64,000 nucleotides of DNA, taken from contig DXAK01000043.1 in the NCBI GenBank assembly GCA_019117065.1, positions 1-64,000 on the forward strand, in the 5' to 3' direction. The position numbers and the translations under genes were made by a program. Source of the DNA: Candidatus Mediterraneibacter pullicola (lineage in GTDB: Bacteria; Bacillota; Clostridia; Lachnospirales; Lachnospiraceae). The notes beneath the pieces were generated by a model. It was given only the letters and a program-made list of their open reading frames with translations. It did not search any database and was not told where the DNA came from. Below, in pieces: positions 9,099 through 18,004 of the stretch (position 1 is its first letter; the number at the start of each line of letters is the position of its first letter).

Positions 9099-11247
9099 AA
9101 TAGGATCTATCGTTGTCCTTCTCCTTCTTGCTGCCTGCGCTTTCATTATGATGGCGCAGTACGATACCATATCCCGCATCCTCGAGGCGGACAGCGAAAA
9201 CCAGACCATACAGGAAGAAGTGTTTTTTGCAATGGGCTATGATCTGGCGCAGGGCAATTACCTGCTCTATAATGAGTACGCCAATGTAACTCCTACGTCA
9301 GAGGTGATAGAGGAGTACGGGCAGCCCCATTTTGAACTGCTGAGGAAGTACATGGATTACTGTGTGTTCGCTTCGGGAGCATGGGCGGCGGAAGAAACGG
9401 AGGAGAGCAGTACAGCCGAGACTTACTCTAACGCGGATGCGGCGGGTGTGGAACGCCTGTCGGATCTGACAGAGGAAAACTATGCGTTCCGCGCGGTGTT
9501 TGAATTTACGGAAAGCGGAGAGATCGCCGACGTCCGCGTGGACGGAAGCGAGGTGGAGCCGGGGACGGCATATGACCTCGAGAACTATTATATTGATGCG
9601 GCAATGGATGAGGAGGAGGGCGACATCTCGGATATCGCGACGCCGTCCGGGGTGACTGTCATCTACGGGATGACGGAAGACAACCTGAATGCTTATGCTG
9701 AAAAGGTAGAGCCCGATATGTCCTATGAGGAATACGGAGTACTCTATACAGGAGCGTACCGGGATACCTTGGAGATGCTGGCGCTCTTAGTTGTCATTGC
9801 AGCTCTGCTCCTGCCGCTGTCCAAACGGATGGATATCAGCGGATGGAAGATGTTCCGTGCGCCTTTTGAAATCCTTCTTATCATCTTTTTCTGCTCGGGA
9901 ATCTTACTGGAGCTTCCGGCAGTCGTCGTATACAATACCATCGAAGGGACATTGATTCCGGGTATGGGGCACGGGATGGAGCTGATGGCAGGGGCATTTA
10001 ATTTCCTTATGTGGATGTTCGTGTTCGGCGTCATTTTCTGGGGCGTTACTTGTGTGAGAGCTGTATTCCGCATGAAATCCGCCTACTGGAAGGAGCGGAC
10101 GCTGACTGCGAGACTGATCCGTCACATCCGAAAGAGGGGTGATGAGGATGACGAGACAATGAAAGAGAGGGCAGGGGGGCTTTGGAAGAGATTTAAGACG
10201 TTTTTAGACAGACAGTATGACGCGTTGCTGCACATTGATTTCCGGGAGAAGACAAACAGGACAATCTTGAAGATCGTGGCGGTTAATTTCGTGATCCTGT
10301 TCATTGTATGTCTCTTCTGGTGGTACGGGACATTTGCGCTGATCGTTTATTCAGCGATCCTTTTCTTCTTCCTGAGGAAATACACGAAGGATCTTCAGGA
10401 AAAGTATAAGCTGCTCCTTGGGTCCACGAACCAGCTTGCAGAAGGGCACTTAGACGCGTCTATTGAGGGGGATATCGGACTGTTCAACCCCATACAGGAG
10501 GAGCTTAAGAAGATCCAGAAAGGATTTAAGAAAGCGGTGGAGGAAGAGGTGAAGAATGAGCGCATGAAAACCGAGCTTGTGACGAATGTATCCCACGATC
10601 TGCGCACGCCTCTGACTGCAATCATCACATACACAGACCTTTTGAAAAATGAGTCCGATGAGGAAAAACGCAGAGAATATATTGAGGTTCTGGAGAAGAA
10701 ATCTCTCCGCCTGAAGGTGCTCATCGAGGACTTGTTTGAAATCAGCAAAGCCGCAAGTAAAAATGTGGTTATGCACTATATGAAAGTGGATATCGTGGAT
10801 TTGCTAAAACAGGTTGGGCTGGAGAACGACGGGAAGATCCGAGATGCTCATCTGGATTTCCGCTGGAAGCTGCCAGAAGAGAAAATCGTGATGTCTCTGG
10901 ACAGCCAGAAGACATATCGTATCTTTGAGAATCTGATCGTAAATATTACGAAATATGCTATGCCCCATACTCGGGTCTATGTTGAAATGGTGGATGGGGA
11001 AAATGAGGTTCACATCTCTATGAAAAATATATCCGCCACAGAGCTGGACTTTGACGTAGAGGAGATAACAGACAGATTTGTGAGAGGGGATTCTTCGAGA
11101 AACACAGAAGGATCTGGGCTGGGGCTTGCTATTGCCAAGAGCTTCGTGGAATTGCAGCACGGTACATTAAAGATCTCTACCGAGGCGGATCTGTTCAAGG
11201 CGGACATTATTCTTCCTAAGCTGGATATCAGGCAGGAGGGAGAATAG
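9070..11247 (+). CDS. Membrane sensor histidine kinase
   Basis: About 725 residues from a TTG start (RBS AAGGTGG) inside the end of the response regulator gene. There is an N-terminal membrane helix (about 12-30), an acidic extracellular domain (about 31-230), several more helices between about 230 and 325, a further hydrophobic pair near 395-440, a short HAMP-like linker, the H-box VSHDLRTPLTAI with the phosphorylated His near residue 508, and an ATPase domain with GSGLGLAIAKS. It senses an unknown extracellular or membrane signal. The large multi-helix region between sensor and kinase is more than a simple two-helix sensor has. Confidence 0.93.
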   Translation: MDTKLKNNRKIGSIVVLLLLAACAFIMMAQYDTISRILEADSENQTIQEEVFFAMGYDLAQGNYLLYNEYANVTPTSEVIEEYGQPHFELLRKYMDYCVFASGAWAAEETEESSTAETYSNADAAGVERLSDLTEENYAFRAVFEFTESGEIADVRVDGSEVEPGTAYDLENYYIDAAMDEEEGDISDIATPSGVTVIYGMTEDNLNAYAEKVEPDMSYEEYGVLYTGAYRDTLEMLALLVVIAALLLPLSKRMDISGWKMFRAPFEILLIIFFCSGILLELPAVVVYNTIEGTLIPGMGHGMELMAGAFNFLMWMFVFGVIFWGVTCVRAVFRMKSAYWKERTLTARLIRHIRKRGDEDDETMKERAGGLWKRFKTFLDRQYDALLHIDFREKTNRTILKIVAVNFVILFIVCLFWWYGTFALIVYSAILFFFLRKYTKDLQEKYKLLLGSTNQLAEGHLDASIEGDIGLFNPIQEELKKIQKGFKKAVEEEVKNERMKTELVTNVSHDLRTPLTAIITYTDLLKNESDEEKRREYIEVLEKKSLRLKVLIEDLFEISKAASKNVVMHYMKVDIVDLLKQVGLENDGKIRDAHLDFRWKLPEEKIVMSLDSQKTYRIFENLIVNITKYAMPHTRVYVEMVDGENEVHISMKNISATELDFDVEEITDRFVRGDSSRNTEGSGLGLAIAKSFVELQHGTLKISTEADLFKADIILPKLDIRQEGE

Positions 11248-11281
11248 CCGGAGATATTATTGTAACTTGCATTTTCAGAAA

Positions 11282-11373
11282 ACACAATATCCGCAGAACT
11301 ATGATCGCATCGCGGTTTAGGGGCGCTACGCTCTACTTGCCGCTTACGCAACATAGTTCTGCGGATATTGTGT
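11282..11373. repeat. 92-bp palindromic intergenic element, copy A
   Basis: Perfect 22-bp inverted arms (11282-11303 and 11352-11373; core ATATCCGCAGAACTATG) enclose a 48-bp interior. A second copy, on the opposite strand, lies at 29698-29790. This copy sits between two genes that point at each other (sensor kinase and degV), the place of a two-way transcription terminator. It has no coding potential. The small size and palindromic form also fit a MITE- or REP-like repeat. Confidence 0.85.
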
Positions 11374-11438
11374 GTTATAGCGAATAGAGTTAAAAATACT
11401 CTTGGTTATTTCTCTATATAAAAAGATATACTTTCACT

Positions 11439-12311
11439 TCAATGGTAACTTACAGCGCCGATGCCGAGCCCACCCGGCCCTACATGGGCGCCGATGCTCA
11501 TAGTGAGCGGGAAATAGACAAGATCCAGCTCTGGAAATGTCTGTTGTAATTCTAACCGGAATGCTTCGAAGCGTTCCTCTTCCATCAGGGTATTGGCGAT
11601 TCCAAGTTTAAGACGGTCTTGCTCTTTTAAAGGAGCTAACCGGCCGCTGATGTCGTTTTTAAGCGCATTTAGCATTGTGTGGAAAGCAGATTTCATTCCT
11701 CGCGCCTTTGCGTAAGAATCCAGCTTGTCCCCCTGTATGGTGAGTACAGGCTTTAAACGAAGTACTGTGCCGATAGCGGCTGCAGCAGGAGTGATGCGCC
11801 CCCCTTTTTTTAAGTATTCTAGTGTGTTTACGGCAATATAGATAGTCGCATCTAAAGATTCCTTCTCAAGGATTTCTTTGATCTCGCCGGCGGTATGGCC
11901 TTGACCGGCAAGCGCCTTTGCATCCAGTACAGACATCGTCTGTGTAACAGAGATACGATGGTTATTCACTACGTATATTCTGCCTTTATACGGCTCGTCT
12001 TCTGCAAGAATGAGAGCGGTCTGGCAGGTGTTGCTTAGGCCTGATGACATGGGTATAAAGACAAGTTCATCATGTGAGGCAAGAATCATATCCCACATGG
12101 CGGTGACATCTCCAGGCGACGGCTGTGAAGTCGAGATCACGGCGCCCGTGGACTGTTTCTTATAAAATTCATCTAAAGTTATATTGATTCCTTCGTAGTA
12201 GGTTTCCCCGTCGATGATGACAGGCATGGGGAGTACATAGATCCCGTATGCGTCTGCGTCAGATGGCATAATCCCACAGTTGCTGTCTGTCATGATGGCA
12301 ATACCTGACAT
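11439..12311 (-). CDS. DegV family fatty-acid-binding protein
   Basis: 290 residues. The start IAIMTDSNCGIMPS and the segment ISTSQPSPGDV match the DegV (FakB-like) fold, and PMSSGLSNTCQTA holds the conserved Ser of the second binding-site motif. Members bind one fatty acid; FakB proteins hand it to the kinase FakA for phospholipid synthesis. No fakA is nearby. The C-terminus GAHVGPGGLGIG is the family's conserved end. The gene is divergent from the TetR gene and shares the short control region 12312-12464 with it. Confidence 0.92.
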   Translation of the reverse strand: MSGIAIMTDSNCGIMPSDADAYGIYVLPMPVIIDGETYYEGINITLDEFYKKQSTGAVISTSQPSPGDVTAMWDMILASHDELVFIPMSSGLSNTCQTALILAEDEPYKGRIYVVNNHRISVTQTMSVLDAKALAGQGHTAGEIKEILEKESLDATIYIAVNTLEYLKKGGRITPAAAAIGTVLRLKPVLTIQGDKLDSYAKARGMKSAFHTMLNALKNDISGRLAPLKEQDRLKLGIANTLMEEERFEAFRLELQQTFPELDLVYFPLTMSIGAHVGPGGLGIGAVSYH

Positions 12312-12464
12312 GATATCCCTCCTGATTTTATCATTTCTATTCTACGGTTATTTTTTCATTTATTGACCGTTATTATAACAGGTGTTAAAATTATAGCAAA
12401 ATCATTTTTGAATCACAATGTACAAAAACGAAAAAATGTAAGATATTTATACGTGGAAGGGAAA

Positions 12465-13130
12465 ATGTTAGGAAACATGGAAGACAGAAGAATTATCAAG
12501 ACAAAACGCAACTTAAAAGAAGCGCTTATTACCATGCTGGCAAAGGAAGATTTCGAACATATATCCATCACGGAGCTGTGCAAGAGAGCGGAAGTAAGCA
12601 GAATTACGTTTTATGCGCATTACAGCGATAAATATGCGCTCCTTGACGATATTTTCAATGATATGCTGGACATAGGAACGAAAGATTATCAGAGACGTCA
12701 GGAGGAGAACAATCCGGGGCGCAGGATAACTGCCGGGTATGTCAATATGCTGGACAGTATTCTTGGCCTGTATTATGACAGGTTTGATTTCTTTCAGTAT
12801 ACCAACCCTGAGAAAAATCCCTATCTTGCTTCCCGCTTGTACAGCATTATTCTTGAAACAGTGGAAATGCACACCCTGCATGTAAAACAGCGTTTTCCCC
12901 TTCGATACTCGCCGAAGAAGATCGCGGGTTTCGTGTGCTTTGGGATGCTTGGATTTGTTAATGAGTCCCACAAGGAAAAGACGCCGCTGGAAGAGATAAA
13001 AAAAGAAGCGAGGCGGCTGCTCACGGATGTGCTGGGGTCAGGGGTATTGACGGAGACTGTCGACTCAAATGGGCAAGAAACTATTGATGCAGGCATGAAA
13101 AAATGGAAGCAATGGGGCTCGAACCCATGA
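12465..13130 (+). CDS. TetR family transcriptional regulator
   Basis: About 221 residues. The N-terminal helix-turn-helix is plain: RNLKEALITML, then FEHISITELCKRAEVSR and ITFYAHYSDKYALL. The C-terminal ligand domain is helical without recognisable identity (TetR C-terminal type seen in Firmicutes). The start at 12465 has GGAAGGG in front; an ATG at 12477 is a close alternative, and a longer frame to 12363 lacks an RBS. The last nine codons run across the antisense of the tRNA-Val gene, so the natural C-terminus was probably altered by fusion to that sequence. Divergent degV may be its target. Confidence 0.85.
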   Translation: MLGNMEDRRIIKTKRNLKEALITMLAKEDFEHISITELCKRAEVSRITFYAHYSDKYALLDDIFNDMLDIGTKDYQRRQEENNPGRRITAGYVNMLDSILGLYYDRFDFFQYTNPEKNPYLASRLYSIILETVEMHTLHVKQRFPLRYSPKKIAGFVCFGMLGFVNESHKEKTPLEEIKKEARRLLTDVLGSGVLTETVDSNGQETIDAGMKKWKQWGSNP

Positions 13131-13177
13131 CCTCTCGCGTGTGAGGCGAACGCTCATCCCAGCTGAGCTATGCTTCC
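13104..13177 (-). tRNA. tRNA-Val (CAC)
   Basis: A 74-nt cloverleaf on the minus strand. It has a 7-bp acceptor stem GGAAGCA/TGCTTCC, a D arm with AGCTGGGAT, an anticodon stem TTCGC/GCGAG around the loop CTCACAC (anticodon CAC, codon GTG), and a T arm with GGTTCGA. The discriminator base is A and CCA is not encoded. A run of six T follows on its strand. Confidence 0.95.
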
Positions 13178-13208
13178 ATGTGGAACATTATAGCACTCGC
13201 GTAAGAAA

Positions 13209-13240
13209 AAGCAAGCCCGGCTTTCTGGCCGGGCTTGCTT
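13209..13240 (-). terminator. Strong intrinsic terminator, MATE gene
   Basis: Stem GCAAGCCCGGC / GCCGGGCTTGC (13211-13221, 13228-13238), extended by AA/TT, with a 6-nt loop. On the minus strand it is followed by TTTTTC, giving a terminator for the MATE gene just upstream; on the plus strand the tail is TTTAT. Confidence 0.85.
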
Positions 13241-13267
13241 TATATGAAACTATGCGATGCCCCGCGC

Positions 13268-14662
13268 TTATGAGAGGGGCTCTTCCAATGCGTCCGCGCT
13301 ATTTTGGACGTCAGTATATTTGCGGAAAATATACCGCAGCATGAACACGGCGCTGATGGCAAGCACGAACTCAGCCGTACACTGCGCGTAGGATAACCCG
13401 TATAGAGGGAACAGGTGGTTTAGGATGAACAGAGCGGGAATTTCCAGTACGATCTTGCGCATGACCGCGAAGATCAGCGCGTATTTTCCCAGACCAAGCG
13501 CCTGAAATACACCAACGGCGAGGAAGTCCACGCAGAGGAACATCAGACCAAGGGAAAAGCCCCTCAAGAACTGTCCGCCGTAAGCGATGATGGAACTGTT
13601 CTGCATGAACAAGTGTATGAGCCACTCCGAGCCTGCAAAATATCCCAATGTGATTACGGCGAGCACAGGGAGCATGATCTTCAGTGCGAAGAGGATGGTG
13701 TCCTTCATCCGTCTGCGGTTACCCGAGGCAAAGTTATAACTGATAAGCGGCATGATTCCCTGAGAGCATCCGAGAGTGATCTGCATGGGAACCATGTAGA
13801 TCTTGTACGCGATCCCCATCGCCGCGACGGCGTCTGCCCCGTAAGCAGAAGTGAAGTTGTTCAGAATAGTCATTCCCGTCACGTTGAGGAGGTTCTGGAT
13901 GGACGCGGGTATCCCCACGCTGCACACCTCTGTGATGATTTGCTTTTTCAGCCGGAACCTGCGCGGGTTGATACAGACAAAAGTATTTCCTCTTTTGATA
14001 TAAAGGAGTATGAGAAAATACAGACATGCCACGCAGTTTGAAAGGAAAGTGGCGAGCCCTGCCCCGGCAGCTCCCATGTTAAGCCCCCATGGAAGTATGA
14101 AGAAGGGATCGAGTATGATGTTCAGCAGGCAACCGCTCATCGTGCCTATGCTGGCATGCAGGGCAGCGCCTTCGGAGCGGACGAGGTATGCCATGACTAC
14201 ATTGACGATTGCCGGCGCAGCGCCTAGGCACACCGTCCAGAATACATATCCCTGCGTCGCTTCCCATGTCTCGGAGGAAGCGCCTATGAGCGTAAGGAGC
14301 GGGGAGTTCACTACCATGCAGAGAACTCCGAATATTACTCCGCTTATGAGAGAACACCAGAATCCGAACGCAGAGCTTTCCGATACCGTCTCATAGTCTT
14401 TGCGTCCAAGCGCGCGGCTCATCATGCTGGAAGTCCCGACTCCGAAGAGGTTGTTTACCGCGTTGAACGCAAGCAGGACAGGCGCGGCAAGGGCGACGGC
14501 AGCATTTTCCACCGGATTGTTGAGCATGCCTACGAAATAGGTGTCCGCCATGTTGTAGATGACCATGACGAGGGAGCTAAAGACCATAGGGATGGACAGC
14601 TTCGCCACGGCGGACGGGATGGGGGTCTGTTCAAAGAGAACAGCTTTCTCGTTTTCATTCAT
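13268..14662 (-). CDS. MATE family efflux transporter
   Basis: 464 residues with about twelve membrane segments. The opening AVAKLSIPMVFSSLVMVIYNMADTYFVG marks the MATE family, and SCLLNIILDPFF and LGCSQGIMPLISYNFASGN are the conserved loops. These antiporters expel drugs or metabolites using Na+ or H+; the substrate is unknown. The gene is flanked by tRNA genes on the same strand (tRNA-Leu upstream, tRNA-Val downstream). Confidence 0.95.
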   Translation of the reverse strand: MNENEKAVLFEQTPIPSAVAKLSIPMVFSSLVMVIYNMADTYFVGMLNNPVENAAVALAAPVLLAFNAVNNLFGVGTSSMMSRALGRKDYETVSESSAFGFWCSLISGVIFGVLCMVVNSPLLTLIGASSETWEATQGYVFWTVCLGAAPAIVNVVMAYLVRSEGAALHASIGTMSGCLLNIILDPFFILPWGLNMGAAGAGLATFLSNCVACLYFLILLYIKRGNTFVCINPRRFRLKKQIITEVCSVGIPASIQNLLNVTGMTILNNFTSAYGADAVAAMGIAYKIYMVPMQITLGCSQGIMPLISYNFASGNRRRMKDTILFALKIMLPVLAVITLGYFAGSEWLIHLFMQNSSIIAYGGQFLRGFSLGLMFLCVDFLAVGVFQALGLGKYALIFAVMRKIVLEIPALFILNHLFPLYGLSYAQCTAEFVLAISAVFMLRYIFRKYTDVQNSADALEEPLS

Positions 14663-14715
14663 GTGATATCATTCCTTTATTGTGAATATACCCTTTTCTG
14701 AATAAGAGAGGATAG

Positions 14716-14751
14716 AAAAAACGGAGAAACCTTATTCCTAAGGATTCTCCG
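14716..14751 (-). terminator. Intrinsic terminator after tRNA-Leu
   Basis: CGGAGAA-A-CCTTA / TAAGG-A-TTCTCCG forms a long hairpin. On the minus strand it is followed by TTTTTT (complement of 14716-14721). It lies directly downstream of tRNA-Leu and upstream of the MATE gene. Confidence 0.85.
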
Positions 14752-14763
14752 AATCTTTCTTCA

Positions 14764-14848
14764 TGCGGAAGAGGAGACTTGAACTCCCACAGGATAAAAC
14801 TCCCACTAGAACCTGAATCTAGCGCGTCTGCCATTCCGCCACTTCCGC
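14764..14848 (-). tRNA. tRNA-Leu (CAG)
   Basis: An 85-nt class II tRNA on the minus strand. Acceptor stem GCGGAAG/CTTCCGC, discriminator A, anticodon stem CTAGA/TCTAG with loop TTCAGGT (anticodon CAG), a long variable arm and a GTTCAAG T loop. CCA is not encoded. Confidence 0.95.
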
Positions 14849-14983
14849 TCGACAAGTGGTATTCTAACACAAGCCCGTAGGTTTGTAAAGACCTAAATTT
14901 TCTGGCTGGAATGAAAAAATTACGATCCCAGAAGGGGATGGGGAGGGTCTACTTTCCGTAGACAGAGGGGAAGCAAACGTGTA

Positions 14984-15012
14984 TTGTAAAACGCCATTTG
15001 TCTGAGTATGAT
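14984..15012 (+). promoter_or_regulatory. Promoter for the HTH/BNR gene pair
   Basis: TTGTAA (14984-14989), 17-bp spacer, TATGAT (15007-15012), about 50 bp ahead of the next start codon. The rest of 14849-15063 shows no gene. Confidence 0.55.
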
Positions 15013-15063
15013 AATAACAGAACAGGCAGTTTGCGGAGAGGCGATAGATAAAGGAGGAGCAGA

Positions 15064-16296
15064 ATGGAAAATAAGACGGGGAGTTTTATCGCACAGCGGA
15101 GAAAGGAACTAGGACTGACCCAGAAACAGCTTTCAGAGATTCTGGGCGTTACGAATAAAGCGGTGTCAAAGTGGGAGACGAATCAGGGGCTGCCTGACGT
15201 GGGAATGCTGTCAGAGCTCGGGAAAGCGCTGGGAGTGACAGTAGACGAACTGCTGGATGGTAAGAAGGCGGAGAAACCGGTCATGGAAACTGTTCCATAT
15301 GAGGGAAGCCTTCTGGACATCGCAGTGGAGCGGGTGGAGAGAAAGGTGTCAGGCATGAGTGTGAAGCCGCGCGACATTGCTGGAGTGCTGTGCTTCCTTT
15401 TGGCGGCAGGGCTGTTGGCAGTCCAGGGGTGGTATCTTTTCATAGGAAGAGCGCGCGGGCTTGTGTACCTGTGGAATTACATACCTGCGGTTATGACAGG
15501 AGCCGCGGTGTTGCTTCTGTGGATCGGAGGAATCTGTATGAGATCTTTACGTCATATATGGAAGAAAGGGCGAGTCATGGCAGCGACGGCAGCTCTGCTT
15601 ATTGTTGGCATCGCCGTATCCATGGTGTTTAGGCAGGAGGGGAGAGAAATCTTAAGGCTGTCCCCCGATGCGTCGGCTGTTATGAGGCTGAATCTGGAGG
15701 AAAACGGACGCGCGGTATTGTACAGGCAGAGGGGCGTGCTGTTTGCGGCACAGTCAGATACATTTCCCTTTACGGTAAAGGATGGCGTGAAGATCCAGTG
15801 GCTGGAAGACGACGTCTGCGCTATCACCTATGAATCCCCGGACGACGGGGGCATTCATCAATATGTCGCCACCTACGGAGACAGGGGCGGAGGAATATCC
15901 TATTATTATGTATTCAATGCGGTGCACGGCGAATGGGAAGCAGAGGACGGTCGGGGGAACTATGCCGTCGGGGTGACGGACGGACCGGGTGCAGGAATCA
16001 CGGTGCGAACGCCCGGCGGGACAGAGAGCTATGCCGCGGAGGAATGTCTACAGTATGGGACGCTTGCCATTGTGTTTCCTCGGGAAAATCCTCAGTGGAC
16101 ACTGGTGTTGAACAGTGACTGTGAGCTGGATGAGAGCGGCTCCGGGATAAAGGATGGAGGCACGCTGAAACTGTGCAGGGTGGGGATGGAGAGGACAGCT
16201 CCCGTGACGCTTGAAAAAGCAGGGATAGGCAATACTACCCGTCTAATATCTGAAGACATAGATTCAGGGGAAACGTCGCTTACAGATTCGTATTAA
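15064..16296 (+). CDS. XRE-type HTH domain fused to membrane and extracytoplasmic domain
   Basis: 410 residues. Residues about 5-60 are a Cro/C1-type helix-turn-helix (IAQRRKELGLTQKQLSEILG then NKAVSKWETNQGLPDV). Three hydrophobic segments follow near 102-122, 134-152 and 167-183. The C-terminal ~220 residues are polar, beta-rich and would lie outside the cell if the topology starts cytoplasmic. No family was recognised for that domain. A DNA-binding head tied to the membrane with an outer domain suggests a one-component membrane sensor. It is followed after 14 bp by the BNR-repeat membrane protein, a probable partner. The RBS AAAGGAGG is strong. Confidence 0.8.
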   Translation: MENKTGSFIAQRRKELGLTQKQLSEILGVTNKAVSKWETNQGLPDVGMLSELGKALGVTVDELLDGKKAEKPVMETVPYEGSLLDIAVERVERKVSGMSVKPRDIAGVLCFLLAAGLLAVQGWYLFIGRARGLVYLWNYIPAVMTGAAVLLLWIGGICMRSLRHIWKKGRVMAATAALLIVGIAVSMVFRQEGREILRLSPDASAVMRLNLEENGRAVLYRQRGVLFAAQSDTFPFTVKDGVKIQWLEDDVCAITYESPDDGGIHQYVATYGDRGGGISYYYVFNAVHGEWEAEDGRGNYAVGVTDGPGAGITVRTPGGTESYAAEECLQYGTLAIVFPRENPQWTLVLNSDCELDESGSGIKDGGTLKLCRVGMERTAPVTLEKAGIGNTTRLISEDIDSGETSLTDSY

Positions 16297-16310
16297 GGGA
16301 GGAGACACAC

Positions 16311-17819
16311 ATGTTGGGACAGAATGAGAGCAGGACAGGCAGAAAGATATCTTTTGTGGTGATTGTTATTGCTGCGGGCATTCTGGCAGCCACGGCGTTT
16401 TTCTTTGTGGCGCGCTATGTCGTAGAATATATCCAAGAATATATGAAATACGCTTCTTTGAAGGGCACGGGGATCATATTGGAAAGAGATGGAATCTCAG
16501 GGCTGATGGAATGGATTGGGGAGGAAGAAGACATCCCGGATCATGTGAACATGTCGTATTTTCAGGCGGACTTAAGAAAAAAGAACGGGGAGGTATACGA
16601 TTTTCGGCTGACGCTTGAAGAGTACGACGGGCAGGATGAGTATGTGCGCGATATCGGGTTCACTTATGACAGCAGGACAGGTGAGCTGGAGCGGTCGGAG
16701 GATACGGTCACCTATCTTGCAATTCTGTACGATCCAAACGCGGAGGCAGAATATGTGGACGCCCAGTTTAAACGAATCCCGCTACAGGCGCAGATGCGGG
16801 AACTGGGTTTTGGCAGGTATACCGCCGAATATCAGAAGGATAGAGGGGTTGAGGCGGGAACTCCTGTTATAGACGGGACAGACGGGGATATCTTCCCGGT
16901 CCTGACATGGGAAGAGTATGAACAGGGTGCCGGAGGCGTCAGCGATGGAAGTTCTCAAGTTGTGGTCTCTCTGACTGATGGGACAGGTGCAACCGGACAG
17001 AGGATCGAATACCTTTGTTTCGCCGCGGATGAGGAGGCCCTGATAGGACACCCGGAGAGTGTGATGCAGACAGATTATAAGATCGACCGCGGGGAGCTTA
17101 TGTTGACGGATGATTACGGCGAGACATGGATATCAAGCGGGCTGACAGAGGAGGAGGTTCAGGAGACGCTGGACACTTACCGTAGCGGAAATGAGATTCC
17201 GGAGAACAGTTTCTGTGCGGACAATGAGGGGACATTCGCAGTGTTTTACGGAAGCACCCCGGTACTGCGCGTGCTCACGGATTATGGGGCTGACTGGACA
17301 GATATCCCGTTTACGCAGGAATTTCCTAGAAATTGTGTAGCGAGAGTAATCCGTTTTCTGGACGGAGAGAACTGGTATGTTGCCCTTGGGACAGACTGGT
17401 CCATGGGAACGGGCGGCGCAACATATGTCTGCTGGACTCACGACGGTGGTGGGACGTGGACATCCCGGGTTGTGCCAGATACGGACGGCCTGCTGCTGAC
17501 CGGTCTTGAATATGCGGATATTATGAATGGAATGTTGACAATGGAGGGATCTTCCGGGGGAGATACATGGCCCCATGTCTACATGACGGCGGACGGTGGG
17601 GAGAACTTTACCGAGATTGAATTCCCATGGGAGACGCTGGGGAGCGATGTGATCTTTATCAATAAGGTGGACAGTCTCGTGTATGAGAACGGCAGATATA
17701 CCCTGATTATGGGGCAGGGAGGGTATGGTAACAGGAAGGCAAGGTTCTCGGCGGAAGCATTGGACGGAGAGTGGACATTTGAGGAGAGCTATATTGGTAC
17801 AGTCCACACATGGGGATGA
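16311..17819 (+). CDS. Membrane-anchored protein with BNR/Asp-box repeats
   Basis: 502 residues. One N-terminal membrane helix (about 15-38) should anchor an extracytoplasmic acidic domain. The C-terminal half carries Asp-box motifs (S/T-x-D-x-G-x-x-W/F): TDDYGETW, THDGGGTW and TADGGENF, which mark beta-propeller folds of the sialidase/BNR or YCF48 type. No sialidase catalytic set (Arg triad, Tyr/Glu) could be pointed out, so enzymatic activity is not claimed. The gene shares a transcription unit with the HTH/membrane gene upstream. Function is unknown. Confidence 0.72.
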   Translation: MLGQNESRTGRKISFVVIVIAAGILAATAFFFVARYVVEYIQEYMKYASLKGTGIILERDGISGLMEWIGEEEDIPDHVNMSYFQADLRKKNGEVYDFRLTLEEYDGQDEYVRDIGFTYDSRTGELERSEDTVTYLAILYDPNAEAEYVDAQFKRIPLQAQMRELGFGRYTAEYQKDRGVEAGTPVIDGTDGDIFPVLTWEEYEQGAGGVSDGSSQVVVSLTDGTGATGQRIEYLCFAADEEALIGHPESVMQTDYKIDRGELMLTDDYGETWISSGLTEEEVQETLDTYRSGNEIPENSFCADNEGTFAVFYGSTPVLRVLTDYGADWTDIPFTQEFPRNCVARVIRFLDGENWYVALGTDWSMGTGGATYVCWTHDGGGTWTSRVVPDTDGLLLTGLEYADIMNGMLTMEGSSGGDTWPHVYMTADGGENFTEIEFPWETLGSDVIFINKVDSLVYENGRYTLIMGQGGYGNRKARFSAEALDGEWTFEESYIGTVHTWG

Positions 17820-17879
17820 CAGAACACTGAATGAATGTACCTTTACGCACAGATGCTGGGAAAAGTTATTGAACAGGGA

Positions 17880-17908
17880 TTGACATATATCGGCTATCTA
17901 TATATAAT
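17880..17908 (+). promoter_or_regulatory. Consensus sigma-A promoter of the padR operon
   Basis: TTGACA (17880-17885), exactly 17 bp, TATAAT (17903-17908): a perfect consensus promoter. Its spacer and -10 box are covered by the left arm of the inverted repeat, so a bound regulator would shut it. Confidence 0.85.
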
Positions 17909-17937
17909 AAAGAAAAATATATAGATAGCCGATATAT
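17885..17937. promoter_or_regulatory. Perfect 21-bp inverted repeat, probable PadR operator
   Basis: The arms 17885-17905 and 17917-17937 (core CGGCTATCTATATAT) are exact reverse complements around an 11-bp A-rich spacer. The repeat sits on a consensus promoter and 67 bp before a PadR gene. Autoregulation by PadR is the natural reading. A hairpin in the mRNA leader is possible as well, as the right arm is downstream of the start point. Confidence 0.75.
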
Positions 17938-18004
17938 ATGACAGGACATTTTATATTGGGATAATAATTTATAAAATGTGGACTGTCCGGCGGGAAGGGG
18001 TCAT

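Noticed and set aside
14655..14870. 71-residue minus-strand protein containing MADALDSGSSG
   Set aside because: It is the well-known false reading frame across a tRNA-Leu gene.
16311..17819. Calling the BNR protein a sialidase
   Set aside because: Asp boxes are present, but the catalytic Arg triad and Tyr/Glu pair could not be identified.
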